The translations under genes were made by a program, and so were the position numbers. From Ectobius pallidus (Eukaryota > Arthropoda > Insecta > Blattodea > Ectobiidae), in assembly GCA_964059195.1 (NCBI GenBank), contig CAXKWD010000007.1, positions 22,021,023 to 22,085,022 on the forward strand: a stretch of DNA of 64,000 nt. The letters run 5' to 3'. A model generated the notes under the pieces. That model saw only the letters and a list, made by a program, of their open reading frames with translations. It did not search any database and had not been told where the DNA came from. Positions 33,920-45,205 of the stretch are shown piece by piece (the first letter of the stretch is position 1; the number at the start of each line of letters is the position of its first letter).

Positions 33920-35140
33920 AAAATCAGGTATTTGCTAGTATAACAAAGTGCCAGTATGCTTTTTTAAATCAGTGATAAATGCAATTAAGATAGGTCTATG
34001 CAGAAAAGTTATTTTGTAATAGTTCTCCGAGTTAAACTCCAAAAACAAAATGCGCTGGCAATAATAATAATGATGCAATAGGCCTACGATTTACTGATAT
34101 GCCTGTTTCAAGTTTAAAGCAGCTTTAAAGGTTATGAATGAATAAAAAGTCAATATGAAAACTATCTTTCAGGAATTACATTGGGTATATTGCTGCACAA
34201 GAACGAATAAGAAAAATACTCACATTAAAATATAGCCTAATGTAATTATCGGTAGTCTACATATCCATAGAATGCACAATATAATATCAATATTCAACGG
34301 CTAGAAGTTATAAATATTTTATTTACATTATTAACATTATTATTTAGCCTACACTGACATCGTTATGAAGAAACGAATCAATCAAGGCTGCTATCAATAT
34401 CAATATCAATATCGAAGGTCTAAAGTTTCATACTTAACCTTAATTCAAACTCCTATACACTGATATAAGACATTCTTAAAATATGTGAACGTTTCACAAA
34501 ATACACTGGCGGAGAACTCCACTTAATGTATGTAGGCCTAATTATTTCAGAGTAATATATCTTCTATATTTGTATCAACTTCTATATTTGTATCAACTTT
34601 CAAATATTTGTATCAACTTTTTGTATATATAACAGTATTCAACTTGATGAACGAAGTAAACATCTGACTAGTTTGATGATCAGTGTGTCATGGCTAACTA
34701 CTGCCGTAAAAGCCGTAAAACGATATGTTGTCAAAATAACAGATTAGCATTTGTTAAATCCTTTATAATATATTACCATAAAATAGGCACTAAATTGGGC
34801 ATTACTCCGATACCGGTCAACCGATTTTATCCAATATCAATAGACGTCTTTCCATGGGCAATATAAATGCGTGTACCAAGTTTCATGAAAATCCAATTAA
34901 GCTTATTTGAGTTGCCGCGTCTTTGAAATAGACACTAAATTGGGTTTTATTCCGGTACCGGTCAACCGATTATGTCCAAATCCAATAGGTTACTTCTCAT
35001 GGGCGATATAAATCCATGTACCAAGTTTCATGAAAATCCGATAAAGCGTATTATTGAGTTATCAAGCGTACAGACACGCGGACGTACATTTCCCGTCCAC
35101 CACACAATATCATTAAGTTCCATTCTGGTATTTAATAAGG
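33920..35140 (+). mobile_element. 0.5-kb retroposon family, copy C, expanded and interrupted
   Basis: The 5' part (AATCAGGTATTTGCTAG, then CAAAGTGCCAGTATGC) is at 33920-34060, and the 3' part (to CATTCTGGTATTTAATAA) is at about 34740-35135. About 650 bp of AT-rich foreign or rearranged sequence separates them, including three tandem TTGTATCAACTT-type units at 34565-34620. The 3' part itself holds two tandem copies of a roughly 145-bp segment (from GCACTAAATTGGGC to GCGTATT, 34785-35070). Confidence 0.55.
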
Positions 35141-35291
35141 TTATATTTCACGGAAGAAGGTAAATATTGGAAGAATGCATATAGAATGTTTAGTCTATCA
35201 GGAATTTTGGTTAGATAAAATGACGAACAAAGTGCATTGGACATCTAATGTTAATTGTATTACAGTACATTATATTACTCTATATTAGATA

Positions 35292-36329
35292 CTAGCTGAA
35301 AAGGCCCGGCGTCGCCCGGGCTTTGTATTTTGTAATTTGAAATTAACTTTTGGAGGACTTTCGATTTTGAAACTCTAGGTGCTTATATAATATGTATGTA
35401 AAACTTGAAATGAAGAAAAAGATTTATCACACTCAAACTATTCCATCAGAAAACGCTAGATATAGCTTTTTATGGCTCATAGAGGATGTCGAAAGCTGCA
35501 TTCCGTTGCTTCTACACATCATGCTTGGGAGGATTTGAAATAAGAAGAAACATAAATTAAATAAGATTGTATTGACTTGACGGAAAATTTTATTTCTCAT
35601 TCTCATGTTACCATACAACCGTTTCGGTTCTGAAATAAGAGAAATGCAGTATCACTTTCATACTTTCCTCCCCTAAAACCCGGGACATAAAATACTGCGA
35701 GCATAGGACTCAAAATGTTCCATCCCATGCTTAGGGCCTATGATAAACATCCTTATTTCTCAACTAATACAAAGCATACAGCTATGGATAACGTATAAGC
35801 GGAAAGGATTGTTTACCTACTTCTGATATAGCATACTCACACACTTAAGTTATCCCAGCAATACGACCTCTTATTCTACATCAAAATGTGAAGTGAGAAA
35901 ATATTTCTTGTGTCGAGGGTAGAGAAAGTTATGTGACTGCATTACAATGTGCTTTATTCTCGTGGATTTTATTCAAGAATTATTTTCACAAAACGTTAGC
36001 ATCAGAATTCGTTAAAGTCCAATAAATTATTATGTAGTATCCAGAGCCCCACGTGAACTGTGTAAACAATACACTGTTGTCTTGACAACTGAATGGGATT
36101 TCATTTTTTTTGCATAATATTCTCAGAAATTATATAATTTTCAAGGGAAGGAGTATTTTGTTTGAATTTTAATGTTGACCGCTATACTTCCCGGGCTTAA
36201 CTGGGTATGTGTGCAAAATTCCGTGTAAATTGGTAAAGAAATGTAGATTTGTATAAGGAACAAACATACATACATACATACATACATACATACATACCCA
36301 CAAACACACATTCGACTTTATATATTACA
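35292..36329 (-). mobile_element. Helitron family H1, copy 1 (1.04 kb, SINE-free)
   Basis: Read on the minus strand, the element starts near 36329 (TGTAATATATAAAGTC, one base off the canonical TC) and ends CCCGGGCGACGCCGGGCCTTTTCAGCTAG at 35292, shown here in full only as its hairpin CCCGG/CCGGG and CTAG end, followed by T. A homologous copy lies at 51180-52809 in the opposite orientation. At 36041-36060 this copy shows the uninterrupted site into which a SINE has jumped in copy 2. It has an internal (ACAT)n run at 36267-36296. It does not code. Confidence 0.8.
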
Positions 36330-37813
36330 TTTTGTCTTAAAAATGTATGCTTATTGTATATTTTACTTCCAAAACAAAAACTTTAATGATTGAAATAATC
36401 TGAATCATACAACATAGCTGTGTAATAATAACACTCTTTCAACAATAATTCCTCATTCCAATCTTTAAATTTACTTTAAACTCTTTTGATTTAATGATTT
36501 GTCATAAAAACGCTAAAAATTTGTGCCTGGTTTGTATGCATGTCCCGTTAGACCATTCATTGTTCGTCCTCTATGTGAAATGGAGAGATACTAGAGTCTC
36601 ATACAAAGGGAAGCTGTGGAATCTGTTTGGGTTGAACAATAAGGATTATTGTGATACTTCCTGGGTAAAAGTTTAAATTTATAACATAGAGTAAAACATA
36701 TAAGGACAGTGGAATGCAGCCTACTACTAAATCTGGCCACATTTCTATTTGGTCTCTTCAAAATCTAAAATAAATGTATTTTACAGCTCTTCTTGAATTC
36801 CTGAAATGGCAGTAAAAGTTAAAATAATTAACTGTTCTGAACATAAATATCATTTTTGTGCTTTCATAGTTAACTCTTTTGAGATTCCAGCACACATTGG
36901 TGGAATTCCTAGAAAACATTCAAAGCATTTCAACAGAAGTTCAAAACTTCTGGTGTACACGTGTTGTTTGGAGCCTATGCGTTAGGAAAACATATTTTAC
37001 ATTAGATACCTTAGCCAAATTTCAAGTTCATGCGCATGTTAGCGCATGTTAGCATGTTTCGTATTCTTCTTATGTGTTACACAAATTTCTTGAGGTTTCA
37101 GTTTGTGAGAATTAATAGTAAATCTATTTCCTATACATGTAACGAATTTCAATGCCTCTAACAATGTCCAAATTAATAAGCATGAAAGTTGGTTCATCTT
37201 TTATATCTCTACAGTTTTATAATGGTTGCACAGACGGAAAATAAGTAACTAGGAATTACGTTAAAGAGAAGGAAAAAGTAGGCCTACATATTTCATAAAC
37301 CTCAAATTTCAGGAAACTGAAAAATCTAAGTTGCATTGATGACATAACTTACTTTTAGGGAAATAGAACAGACTATGATAGGTGAAAAAATGTTTCATTG
37401 ATTTTTATACCATTAAGCAGACATAGCCTAAAACTAATGAAATATGTCCTTTTTTTACTCAAAAAATAAAAATTGTTTAAAAGTATTGTATTTTGCTTAG
37501 AATGCACTGTTTTAAAACATGAGAATCTTTTATAAGAATGTTCTATCAAGTGTGCTTGATTTACAATATTTCCAATAGAATAAGTTAAGATAGATTTTAG
37601 GAGGTAAAAATCAAGATTATTAAAACCTTATTTGTGCACAAAATATATTTACGTGATACAAAACAAAACTTGACACATTTTTAATAGCTCAGTCTTTTCT
37701 TGAACAATCTTTCACCTTTTTTTAAATTTAAAATTTTTTTCTTTTATTTTTGCAACTAAACGTGTTTCAGGAACATGTCCCTTTCTCATCACATTCCTTG
37801 TTTCTGACGCCGC
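36330..37813. other. Unassigned AT-rich sequence
   Basis: No supported feature in 1.5 kb. ORFs are at most 60 codons and unrecognised. A GCGCATGTTA direct repeat occurs at about 37034-37054. Confidence 0.45.
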
Positions 37814-38037
37814 TTCACAAGAAACCATGATAAAAAAGTCAAATGTACGGCTACGAGGTTTGAATCCAAGTCCTCCCGAATGCGAGTCCATGACGCAACC
37901 ATCTTTGTCACCTCGCTGGGTTAACTGGTTGTACGAAATACGTTTCACAAGAAACCATAAAGAAAAGGCCAAATTGTCCATGCGAGTCCAAGTCGCAACC
38001 ATTTCGACCACCTCGCTCGGTTAACTGGTTGTATGAA
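37814..38037 (-). mobile_element. Dimeric tRNA-derived SINE (two units, second lacking the B-box)
   Basis: Two tandem units each start with TTCACAAGAAACCAT and end with CTCGCT(G/C)GGTTAACTGGTTGTA on the plus strand. They are the same family as the SINE at 20004-20176. On the minus strand, unit 37814-37941 contains both a GGTGAC..GATGG A-box-like region and a B-box-like GGATTCAAACC. Unit 37942-38037 lacks the B-box portion. The dimer could be a tandem insertion or an internal duplication. Confidence 0.65.
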
Positions 38038-39043
38038 GTTCTTTGTTTACGATTCTATACTTTTATGTAAACAAAAGATATAACGCTGTGGGTCAAAAGT
38101 AACCTGTAACACACATTTTCCCTCGATTATTCGATTGATCTTGTAGAATATGTGCATTTCTAAACCGTCCAATTGGAAAATATTAGCTTTTTGCAACAGT
38201 TCATGGTCCTGGTATCTTATAGATTAAGTATCTTGATTCTCGTGTTAAGTATTCGGGATTCGGGATTTTTAGTATTCTCTTTGTCTTCCAAATTCCCTCT
38301 TCACGTCCATTTCGTGATTCATATTCCACATTCAATTGCCGGTCCTGGTTACTGGACCAATGGCAAGGAAACCAACCAGGCACCACTCCTGGTGGGTTCT
38401 TGGAAAAGGCTAAGATTCACAGACCCAGAGGAAGGAAAAATATTTCAATAACATATTTCTGCACAGTTCACCAAGAATGATGGTTTTTATTTTCCTAAAA
38501 CACGCCATCTTTTTGCTCATTACAATTTTGCTAGAACCTTCCAATTGTAAAACACTTTCCACGAATTTGCTTAACATTAACATAAGTCTTATATGAAATT
38601 CACTATGCTCTTTGATGGAGAAAGTGAAGGACTGCTTAGCCCATTACTCATACATGGAATTTTCTTGTGCTGCTTTCATTAGATTGACAACAGTTGTCCA
38701 AGTTATCATGCGAAGGTAAGGGCTTGCCTGCAGTCGTTGGCTCGACTCCCAGTAGAGTTGCTGATTTAACATCGTACTGGATCATTAAGCGGGCCGTGTG
38801 ATAACAGATTGGTAATTAATAGTGCTCACACATGGGCCGATTTATGACTTGTACTAAAAATATAGCTCCACCGCCCACTTGTACTCTCGAGGAACAAGGA
38901 GCAGAGGTCTCGGAAGCAAAACTGCTCAAGTACATCCTCCTTGGAATCTCAAATCGGAATCTGGCCATTAGTATAGAGTTCCAATAATACATTCATGTAA
39001 TAATGGTGAATTTTGTATTCTATTAGTTTTATAAGACTATTCC
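38038..39043. other. Unassigned sequence with one weak tRNA-like patch
   Basis: A GTTGGCTCGACTCCCAG patch at about 38736 resembles a B-box, but no A-box is present. ORFs of 92 and 61 codons at 38173-38451 overlap antisense and are not recognisable. Confidence 0.4.
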
Positions 39044-39185
39044 ATTCATACGCCGCATACCAATAACATTTAGCAATGCCTCGGATATCGACCAATCACG
39101 GTCGTTTATCTTACAAATATCTGCAAGATTCGCGATGATGCGATTTTATCTGATATAACGTCAGCTCGTTACTGGACCATCACAG
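39044..39185 (-). repeat. Dispersed repeat, copy 2 (mate of 9045-9205)
   Basis: The inverted match to 9045-9205 runs from TATTCCATTCATACGCCGC to AACGTCAGCTCGTTACTGGA, with small indels. Family unknown. Confidence 0.6.
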
Positions 39186-39342
39186 TATCGCTAATGCATT
39201 GATTACTAGACTACGTCATCCATTGTCGGCGTTAGATTGAAAACAAAAATGGCATGCTGAAAGTTTGGTAATGCGTCTGCTGACGAAATTGATATATCAT
39301 AAAGGAAGCTAAAACACATAATACTGAAAGAAATATAAAATG

Positions 39343-39733
39343 TAGGGATGAGTCGATACCAGATTTTCTCGATACTCGATACCTTCAACATTTCCAGTTT
39401 CAATAAATAGGTACATTAAAAATTAAAATTTGAGAGAACTGTGTAATACCAACTAAATTAATTAAGTCTGCACATTTAATGAGACAAAATTTAATATCAT
39501 CAGTAACCAATAATTATTTTTAAACTCTACATTAAAACTAAAATTAGTTTTTGAAACAGTCCACTTACAAGTTTTTGTTCAAACATATTAGCATTCTCAC
39601 TTAATTGCAGAATTGCAGAATTACAAAAGTATCGAAAAAGTATCGAGCGAGTTTTCTGAAGTATCGTTCGATGCCGATACCGTGCAAGTATCGAGAGTAT
39701 AGAGGCATCGAAAGTATCGAGGACCCATCCCTA
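39343..39733. mobile_element. hAT-like MITE with GTATCGA subterminal repeats, 391 bp
   Basis: The ends are TAGGGATGAGTC and the complement of TAGGGATGGGTCC. The words CGATAC and GTATCGA recur at least ten times within about 130 bp of the two ends, as subterminal binding sites do. Flanking octamers agree at only 4 of 8 positions, so the target duplication has decayed or the ends are slightly misplaced. It does not code. Confidence 0.65.
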
Positions 39734-40388
39734 TGCATATGGATTCAGTTACAAAAATTATGTGAATATCGTAAGTACAATTGAATTGAGTGACTAGGGA
39801 ATCTCAAACGCAGTAGATTGGGCTATCAATATGAGAAAATCCAATTTACAAATAAATTACTTTCTTTAAAAAAAGTGTTTTTATTTTGTTCCGATTTTAG
39901 CTTATCTTAATTTTGAGGTTAACTCTTTTGTCACTACATCGTTGGTAGCATTGCTTAGTATTCCATAATGCAGACTCTTCATTAATTTAGTATGCCGTGA
40001 TCTGTCAGTTGACACTAGTAACGATTTTGTTTCAAACAAACCAGAAATAAATATTTATATTGGAATATATTATTTACATAATCCGTGACATTTTATTATT
40101 GGAATCCAACTCGAGATTACGAGTTTCATGAGATAAATTTTCTCCTGCTGCGCAGTCGCGAATCTATCGATACACTCTTAATCCCTCGTGAGATTACCTA
40201 TGAAAAAACTATGGTACTCACATGGACATGGTTTGAAGACAAAGGCGATATTCTCCTAGAACGAGAAGGCTTAATTATAAATGCCTTATTACTCAACACT
40301 TGATTAAAACATGAATTATAATACAGCTGGTTATTACACACAATAATAAAAACTAATCTAACCTAACTAAACTAATCTAAGGCTTAGG
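39734..40388. other. Unassigned sequence
   Basis: No supported feature. A 72-codon ORF at 40085 is not recognisable. Confidence 0.4.
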
Positions 40389-41136
40389 TCTCAAATCCTG
40401 TTTCTCCCAAGCAAAACCCAAGTTATTGTATTAGGACAGCAAAGACTCGTATCATCCATCAACAAGGCTACATTGCTACCAGTGACACTGAACAACACTA
40501 TTATCCCGTACACAGAAACAGTAAAAAATCTAGGTATCTATCTCGACTCAAACATGAATTGGAATTCCCAAATCAAGCATATGTAAAAAGGCTTTCTCTA
40601 TCATGCATGCTCTAAAACGACTGAAAAACTTCCTTCCTACTAGAATAAAGCAAACCCTAATACAGACCCTAGTGATGCCTTATTTCGACTACTGCGACAT
40701 CTTGTATGGAGATCTGAGTGTTGAATTGTCACAGAAACTTCAGCGTGTTCATAATACTTGTGTTCGTTTTATCTTTAACATTCGTTTCCATGATCATGTC
40801 TCAAAATATTTCAAGCAACTGTCTTGGCTTCGTTTGCAAAATAGACGTTTGGTCCACTCTCTGTGCTTATTATACCAAATTCTTAAGTTTTCCATACCTC
40901 TTTACTTGGCTCCCCGATTTACATTTCTATCCTCTTACCATAATCATGGTACACGCTCGCAGCACAATTCTCTGTTATCAATTCCTAGTCATCATACAAC
41001 CTCATACTCTCATTCATTCACCATAGCCACAGCCCGTTCTTGGAATTCCTTATCACAAGATATTAGGGGTAGTCGGAGTGTACACTCCTTCAAATCTGCG
41101 CTTATTAAACAATTATTGCCCACTGAACAGAACTAG
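40389..41136 (+). pseudogene. LINE reverse-transcriptase thumb/C-terminal region, one frameshift
   Basis: The first frame (40389-40584) reads PSKTQVIVLGQQRL, then VKNLGIYLDSNMNW, the standard steps after the YxDD motif in Jockey/CR1-type LINEs. A single-base deletion near 40581-40586 shifts to the second frame (40585-41136), with HALKRLKNFLP, MPYFDYCDILYGDLS, LQRVHNTCVRFIF, then ARSWNSLSQDIRG and FKSALIKQLL at the C terminus. The catalytic core upstream is missing (5' truncation). Apart from the frameshift the sequence is well preserved. Confidence 0.85.
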
Positions 41137-41533
41137 CTCTTTGTAGTCACTCCATCTCTCACTGTACATAACATTACTTAGTCTCCTTATAACGTATCTA
41201 CAGCTAGACTTAAATTTCCATTATAACATAATTCTACATATTCCTTGTTTTACTTGTAACATTATTATTATTTTCTTTTATGACACTTACGCTCTCTATG
41301 AAGCCTATGCCTTTTATGAGACCTATGCTTTTTACTTATTTAATTTATTATTATGATTAGCCTTAACCTTAGTCTTAGTATTAGTCATAAGTCTCTTATT
41401 CACTAATTTGCTATTTATGTAAACCTACATTGTATATATTTTCTGAAACCTGGTTGAGTGGAAGAGAAGGCCTTATGGCCTTAACTCTGCCAGGCAAAAT
41501 AAATCATTTACTACTACTACTACTACTACTACT
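41137..41533 (+). mobile_element. 3' UTR and (TAC)n tail of the LINE
   Basis: The UTR ends with GAGTGGAAGAGAAGGCC, TTATGGCCTTAACTCTGCC and AGGCAAAATAAATCATT, followed by about eight TAC/CTA units. The same terminal block appears on the minus strand at 8138-8225. Confidence 0.7.
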
Positions 41534-43286
41534 AGCATGAGTTAACTTGACACTGAGACAATTGAATGCATGTTCCCTCAAAAGCAGTCATTTACTCTGT
41601 CGGAATGTGCAGCGAAAAAAATCGCAAGCCTTTGTGATTGCCTCCCACCAGAATTTCTTGCATAGGCTAGACCTATGTTAAAATGGTAGAAACATGTACT
41701 CTGCTTACGAGCATTGTATTGGATGTATTAGTCAAAAACCGTATTATGTGTTATGAGAAATATTAATACGATCCTGTTATGGCTGTGAATTTACTTACAA
41801 GAGACCCATTTAAGTATGAAAAGAAATCGAATTCCCCCAAACAAAATTGTTTCCATTCCGTATGCGGTCCCCAACAATGGCGCCTGTAACAAGGAAGGAA
41901 CAAAAGAAACAACTCTAAAATTCTAGAGTGGTGCTTCCAAATAACAAGTTCTGATTATTGTACATTCTCTGTAAGAAACTAGCAGCATAGATCTGTGGTC
42001 GCTATCTCTGAAACGGATCTCCTAAAAAGTAACCTTCTACTGTTACAATAATAACGAAGGCATAATACTGATATAAATCTCGATGATACGGGAGGAAACC
42101 AATTACATCAGTATAAAGATAGATCACTTAAGATATTATATCATTCTTCATCAGCAAACATCTGATCAAGATTAACAATGCGTCTTTCTTAAGAGAACAA
42201 ACTATACCTACAACTGTACTTGAGTCATTCTTGGTTGGCTGCGTGAAATATTGGCGTTGAAATAAAGATTAAATTAGTGCGTGTTGTTTTTATGAGGCCA
42301 TAAAGTTGGGGGCGCAACCCACAAGCCCCAGAAATAATTACAGCATGCTTTGCCTTATACAGTCCGATTTATTGCTTCTGCAGTGTTTGAATAAGTAACG
42401 GCAAAATGCGTTCTTTGCTCTCTGTCAAACTTGTACTCGTAGTTCCAGTGTCAGGAGTAGATGCTGCTCCAATTTTGTTTACTGATTCGTTACATTCATC
42501 AGTAATATCGCCTCATTATCAGGAGATAAATGCTATCAGTTGTTGGAAATGTGCTATAGCGCAACACTTCTTGGCATACAAATCTGCCTTGTGATACATT
42601 ATTTGCTGCTGCGCAAAATGCGAGGTATGGTCTGTCTTAGAGTTGAATATTTTAAAACTGAAAGTACTTCACATGTAGATTTTTTTTAATTTTTACAAAT
42701 ACAAATACATATTTATACAAGTAAAGTAAAGCAGGAAAAGTACAAATTTCAAAAATAACTATAACTGCTATTTAAAAAACGGAAAAGATACCCGCGTCAT
42801 TGGCCAACTCTTGCGTGGGACTCACCGTACATATATATATATATACAGTACAAACAAAAGTGAACGGGCAGTGGTTTCGTACTTAGGGAGGCATGAAGCG
42901 TAAAGAAATGAAAGAATTGTTCGAAAGTCATGACATGGTATCGATCGCAATAGGTAACCTAAAATCGTGTCAATGTCATATTTATTTTGGTCCGCGATCA
43001 CAGCGATGTAGGGATGATAGACGTTGGACTTGGGAAGCGACTTTTCAGTACGATTTGTTAGGTCTAATTGTTTCCAGATAGTCTTTGTTCCACTTTCTGG
43101 AAACATCTTCGTATTTCTCGTTTTGGATAACCATTATACTGAAAGCTATATGATAATGACTTGACTTCCCGTTGAATGTTTTCACTGTCACAGATCTCAA
43201 CAGCCCTCAAACAGATCTCAACAGGTCAAAGTGTTTATAATCCCTCTTTTAACTGATGGCGGATAGTGTGAGGACCACTTCAGATA
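41534..43286. other. Unassigned sequence with one TA palindrome
   Basis: No supported gene in 1.75 kb. CGTACATATATATATATATACAGTAC at 42824-42850 is a short TA repeat with palindromic edges. ORFs (62 and 94 codons) are not recognisable. Confidence 0.4.
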
Positions 43287-43360
43287 TCTGTCTGTCTGTC
43301 TGTCTGTCTACGAGGGTTGGATATTTAATAGTGGCAACACAACTGTAAAATCACGGTGCG
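43287..43360 (+). mobile_element. Possible mariner 5' terminus beside a (CTGT)n run
   Basis: A CTGTCTGTCTGTCTGTCTGT run is followed by TACGAGGGTTGGATATTTAA. The TACGAGGGTT.. start is typical of mariner terminal repeats. No transposase or matching right end was found. Confidence 0.35.
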
Positions 43361-44471
43361 TTACGAAAAGTTCAAATCACTTTTGACAGAAGTTAACTGG
43401 ATATTCAGCATACTTCAGAGCAAGTAGGAGCCTTCTATCACTACGAATACCTTCATAGTAAACAGCAGAAATTGACCTGACCCCGTTTCCCGGTCTAAAA
43501 CTAATTTTAGATCTGAAAGAATTTCAATGATTAAAAATAATTCAATACCTTAAAATTATTCTTGATTCACAATTAACTGCAATAACATTATGAACAGTTT
43601 CAAGATAAAAAAAATGCTCATGATGAATGATTAAATGTAACACATGTTTGAACCTCTGCCAAGTGAAGTGAACAATTGACAGGCCTAGACCCATCCTGCT
43701 CCTTTTTGGCACGGAAATGTAAATTCTTCAAAAGTCGCTGTAAGTCAAGAATTTTCTCTTAACAATGAATTGTTATCACCTCTGTGACAACTTCTAAAAC
43801 CCATTTTAGACCAGCTGATTGGACCAGCTCATTTTCTTCTGATTACTGTGAAGTCATTCATGGCGATAGAAGGCTGAAGTATACTGGGTGTACAATAACT
43901 TACATTCCACATTTTGTGGAGGCATACGTGGTAGCGTGGGTCTTTAACCAGGTACATTCTGATCTGAACCAATGCATAAACATTGAATCATGGAGTTTGA
44001 TCTTTCGGACGAAGGAGGGCAATTTATTTTTCCCCTGATTCATTATTTTCGTTCTTGATACCAGCGTTAAATTACAATATATGACTCCACACCTGTCTTA
44101 TATCATAGGAACAAGATCGCTGGCTCCTAGTCACCTCCATATGCGTCTACTGGGGAATCACATTTCACGTCGCTCTTTAGAAATGCCATTATAACTTTAT
44201 GTCAGACAGTTTACAGTGGCAGAAGAAGTGATGTAAACCAGCTGGGCTGGGAATGTAGGTGTTTGGCACATTACGAAAAACATGAGGTGTAGCTTCTGTC
44301 TGCTAGCAATAACATACAGATGATTCACTGTTGCAATAGGTTTTACCCGTATTATTATGCGCATAGCTAATTTCAAATCTTGCTGCTTCAGTCTTCCCAA
44401 TCGGATTTGGTAGGTGTAAAATATTAACACATTGCACCATGTATGACATAATTTGTAGGCCTATAGCGTAT

Positions 44472-44475
<4 letters not shown>
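43361..44475. other. Unassigned sequence
   Basis: ORFs of 84 codons (43784) and 77 codons (44197, minus) are present but unrecognised. A TAGGCCTA palindrome lies at 44456. Confidence 0.4.

Positions 44476-44519
<44 letters not shown>
44476..44519. repeat. (TAA)n microsatellite
   Basis: About 14 TAA units, possibly the tail of a LINE whose body is no longer recognisable. Confidence 0.8.
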
Positions 44520-44547
44520 GAGCAATAATATATAAATATTCACAGTG

Positions 44548-44876
44548 ACATTAAAAAACGCAGATTAAAATTCTACGGACACACTAAAAGAATGAACTCA
44601 GACAGACTTCAAAACAAATAGTCGAATTCTACGAAAACAGACACTATGAAGTGGATCGGCGAAATCAAAACCGATTTGAAACTGGCAGAAATTACACCAG
44701 AAGATGTTCAAAACCGATATATCTTCGGAACCAAAATTCACAAATGGCGAGTTGACCAAGAGGAAAAACCCAAAGAAGAAGACTGGAACAAAGTGGTCTA
44801 AAAAGAGAAAGGAAGCCCACAGTAAAAGAGTGAAAGAGATATGGGCACAAAGGAAGGCAAATGCACACCTCTAAGT
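44548..44876 (+). pseudogene. LINE ORF C-terminal relic with several frameshifts
   Basis: Frames read KKRRLKFYGHTKRMNSDRLQ, then WIGEIKTDLKLAEITPEDVQ and NRYIFGTKIHKW, and finally AHSKRVKEIWAQRKAN. The order (RRL.FYGH..RM, W..E...DL....I, basic C terminus) is the usual ending of an arthropod non-LTR element ORF. A stop and at least two frameshifts make it non-functional. The clade cannot be assigned from this end alone. Confidence 0.6.
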
Positions 44877-44914
44877 ACTTTGCGTAGTCCTAATGGGCTT
44901 ATTCGCACACATAA

Positions 44915-45205
44915 GAACACTGTAAAACATGTTGTCATGAGAACTGATTTGCATTTGATAAATTCTTTCTAATAAATTACTATAAAATAGACACCAAATT
45001 GGGCATTAATCTGGCACCGCATAACCGATTTGATCCAATCTCAATAGGCTTCTTCCCTTGGACGTATACCAAGTTTCATTAAAAATCCGGTAAAGCGAAC
45101 TTGAGTTATCGCGCGTACAGACACACGGACAGAGAGAGAGAGAAAGACGGACAGACATTTTCCCGTCTCCACACAATCTCATAAAATACCCTTCTGGCAC
45201 TTAAT
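44915..45205 (+). mobile_element. 0.5-kb retroposon family, copy D, 5'-truncated
   Basis: The copy starts within the family (ACACTGTAAAACATGTTG), keeps CAAATTGGGCATTA, CCAAGTTTCAT and the CAGACACACGGACAGA block with an (AG)n expansion at 45131-45144, and ends CTTCTGGCACTTAATAA at about 45205. Confidence 0.6.

Noticed and set aside
36267..36296. CRISPR-like or functional tandem array
   Set aside because: It is a plain (ACAT)n microsatellite inside the Helitron. There are no spacers.
38173..38451. 92-codon ORF with a hydrophobic start as a small secreted protein
   Set aside because: It overlaps an equally open antisense ORF and has no upstream gene signals. Chance is the simpler explanation.
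42824..42850. TA palindrome as a regulatory or replication element
   Set aside because: A short (TA)n run with a few flanking complementary bases is expected by slippage in this composition.
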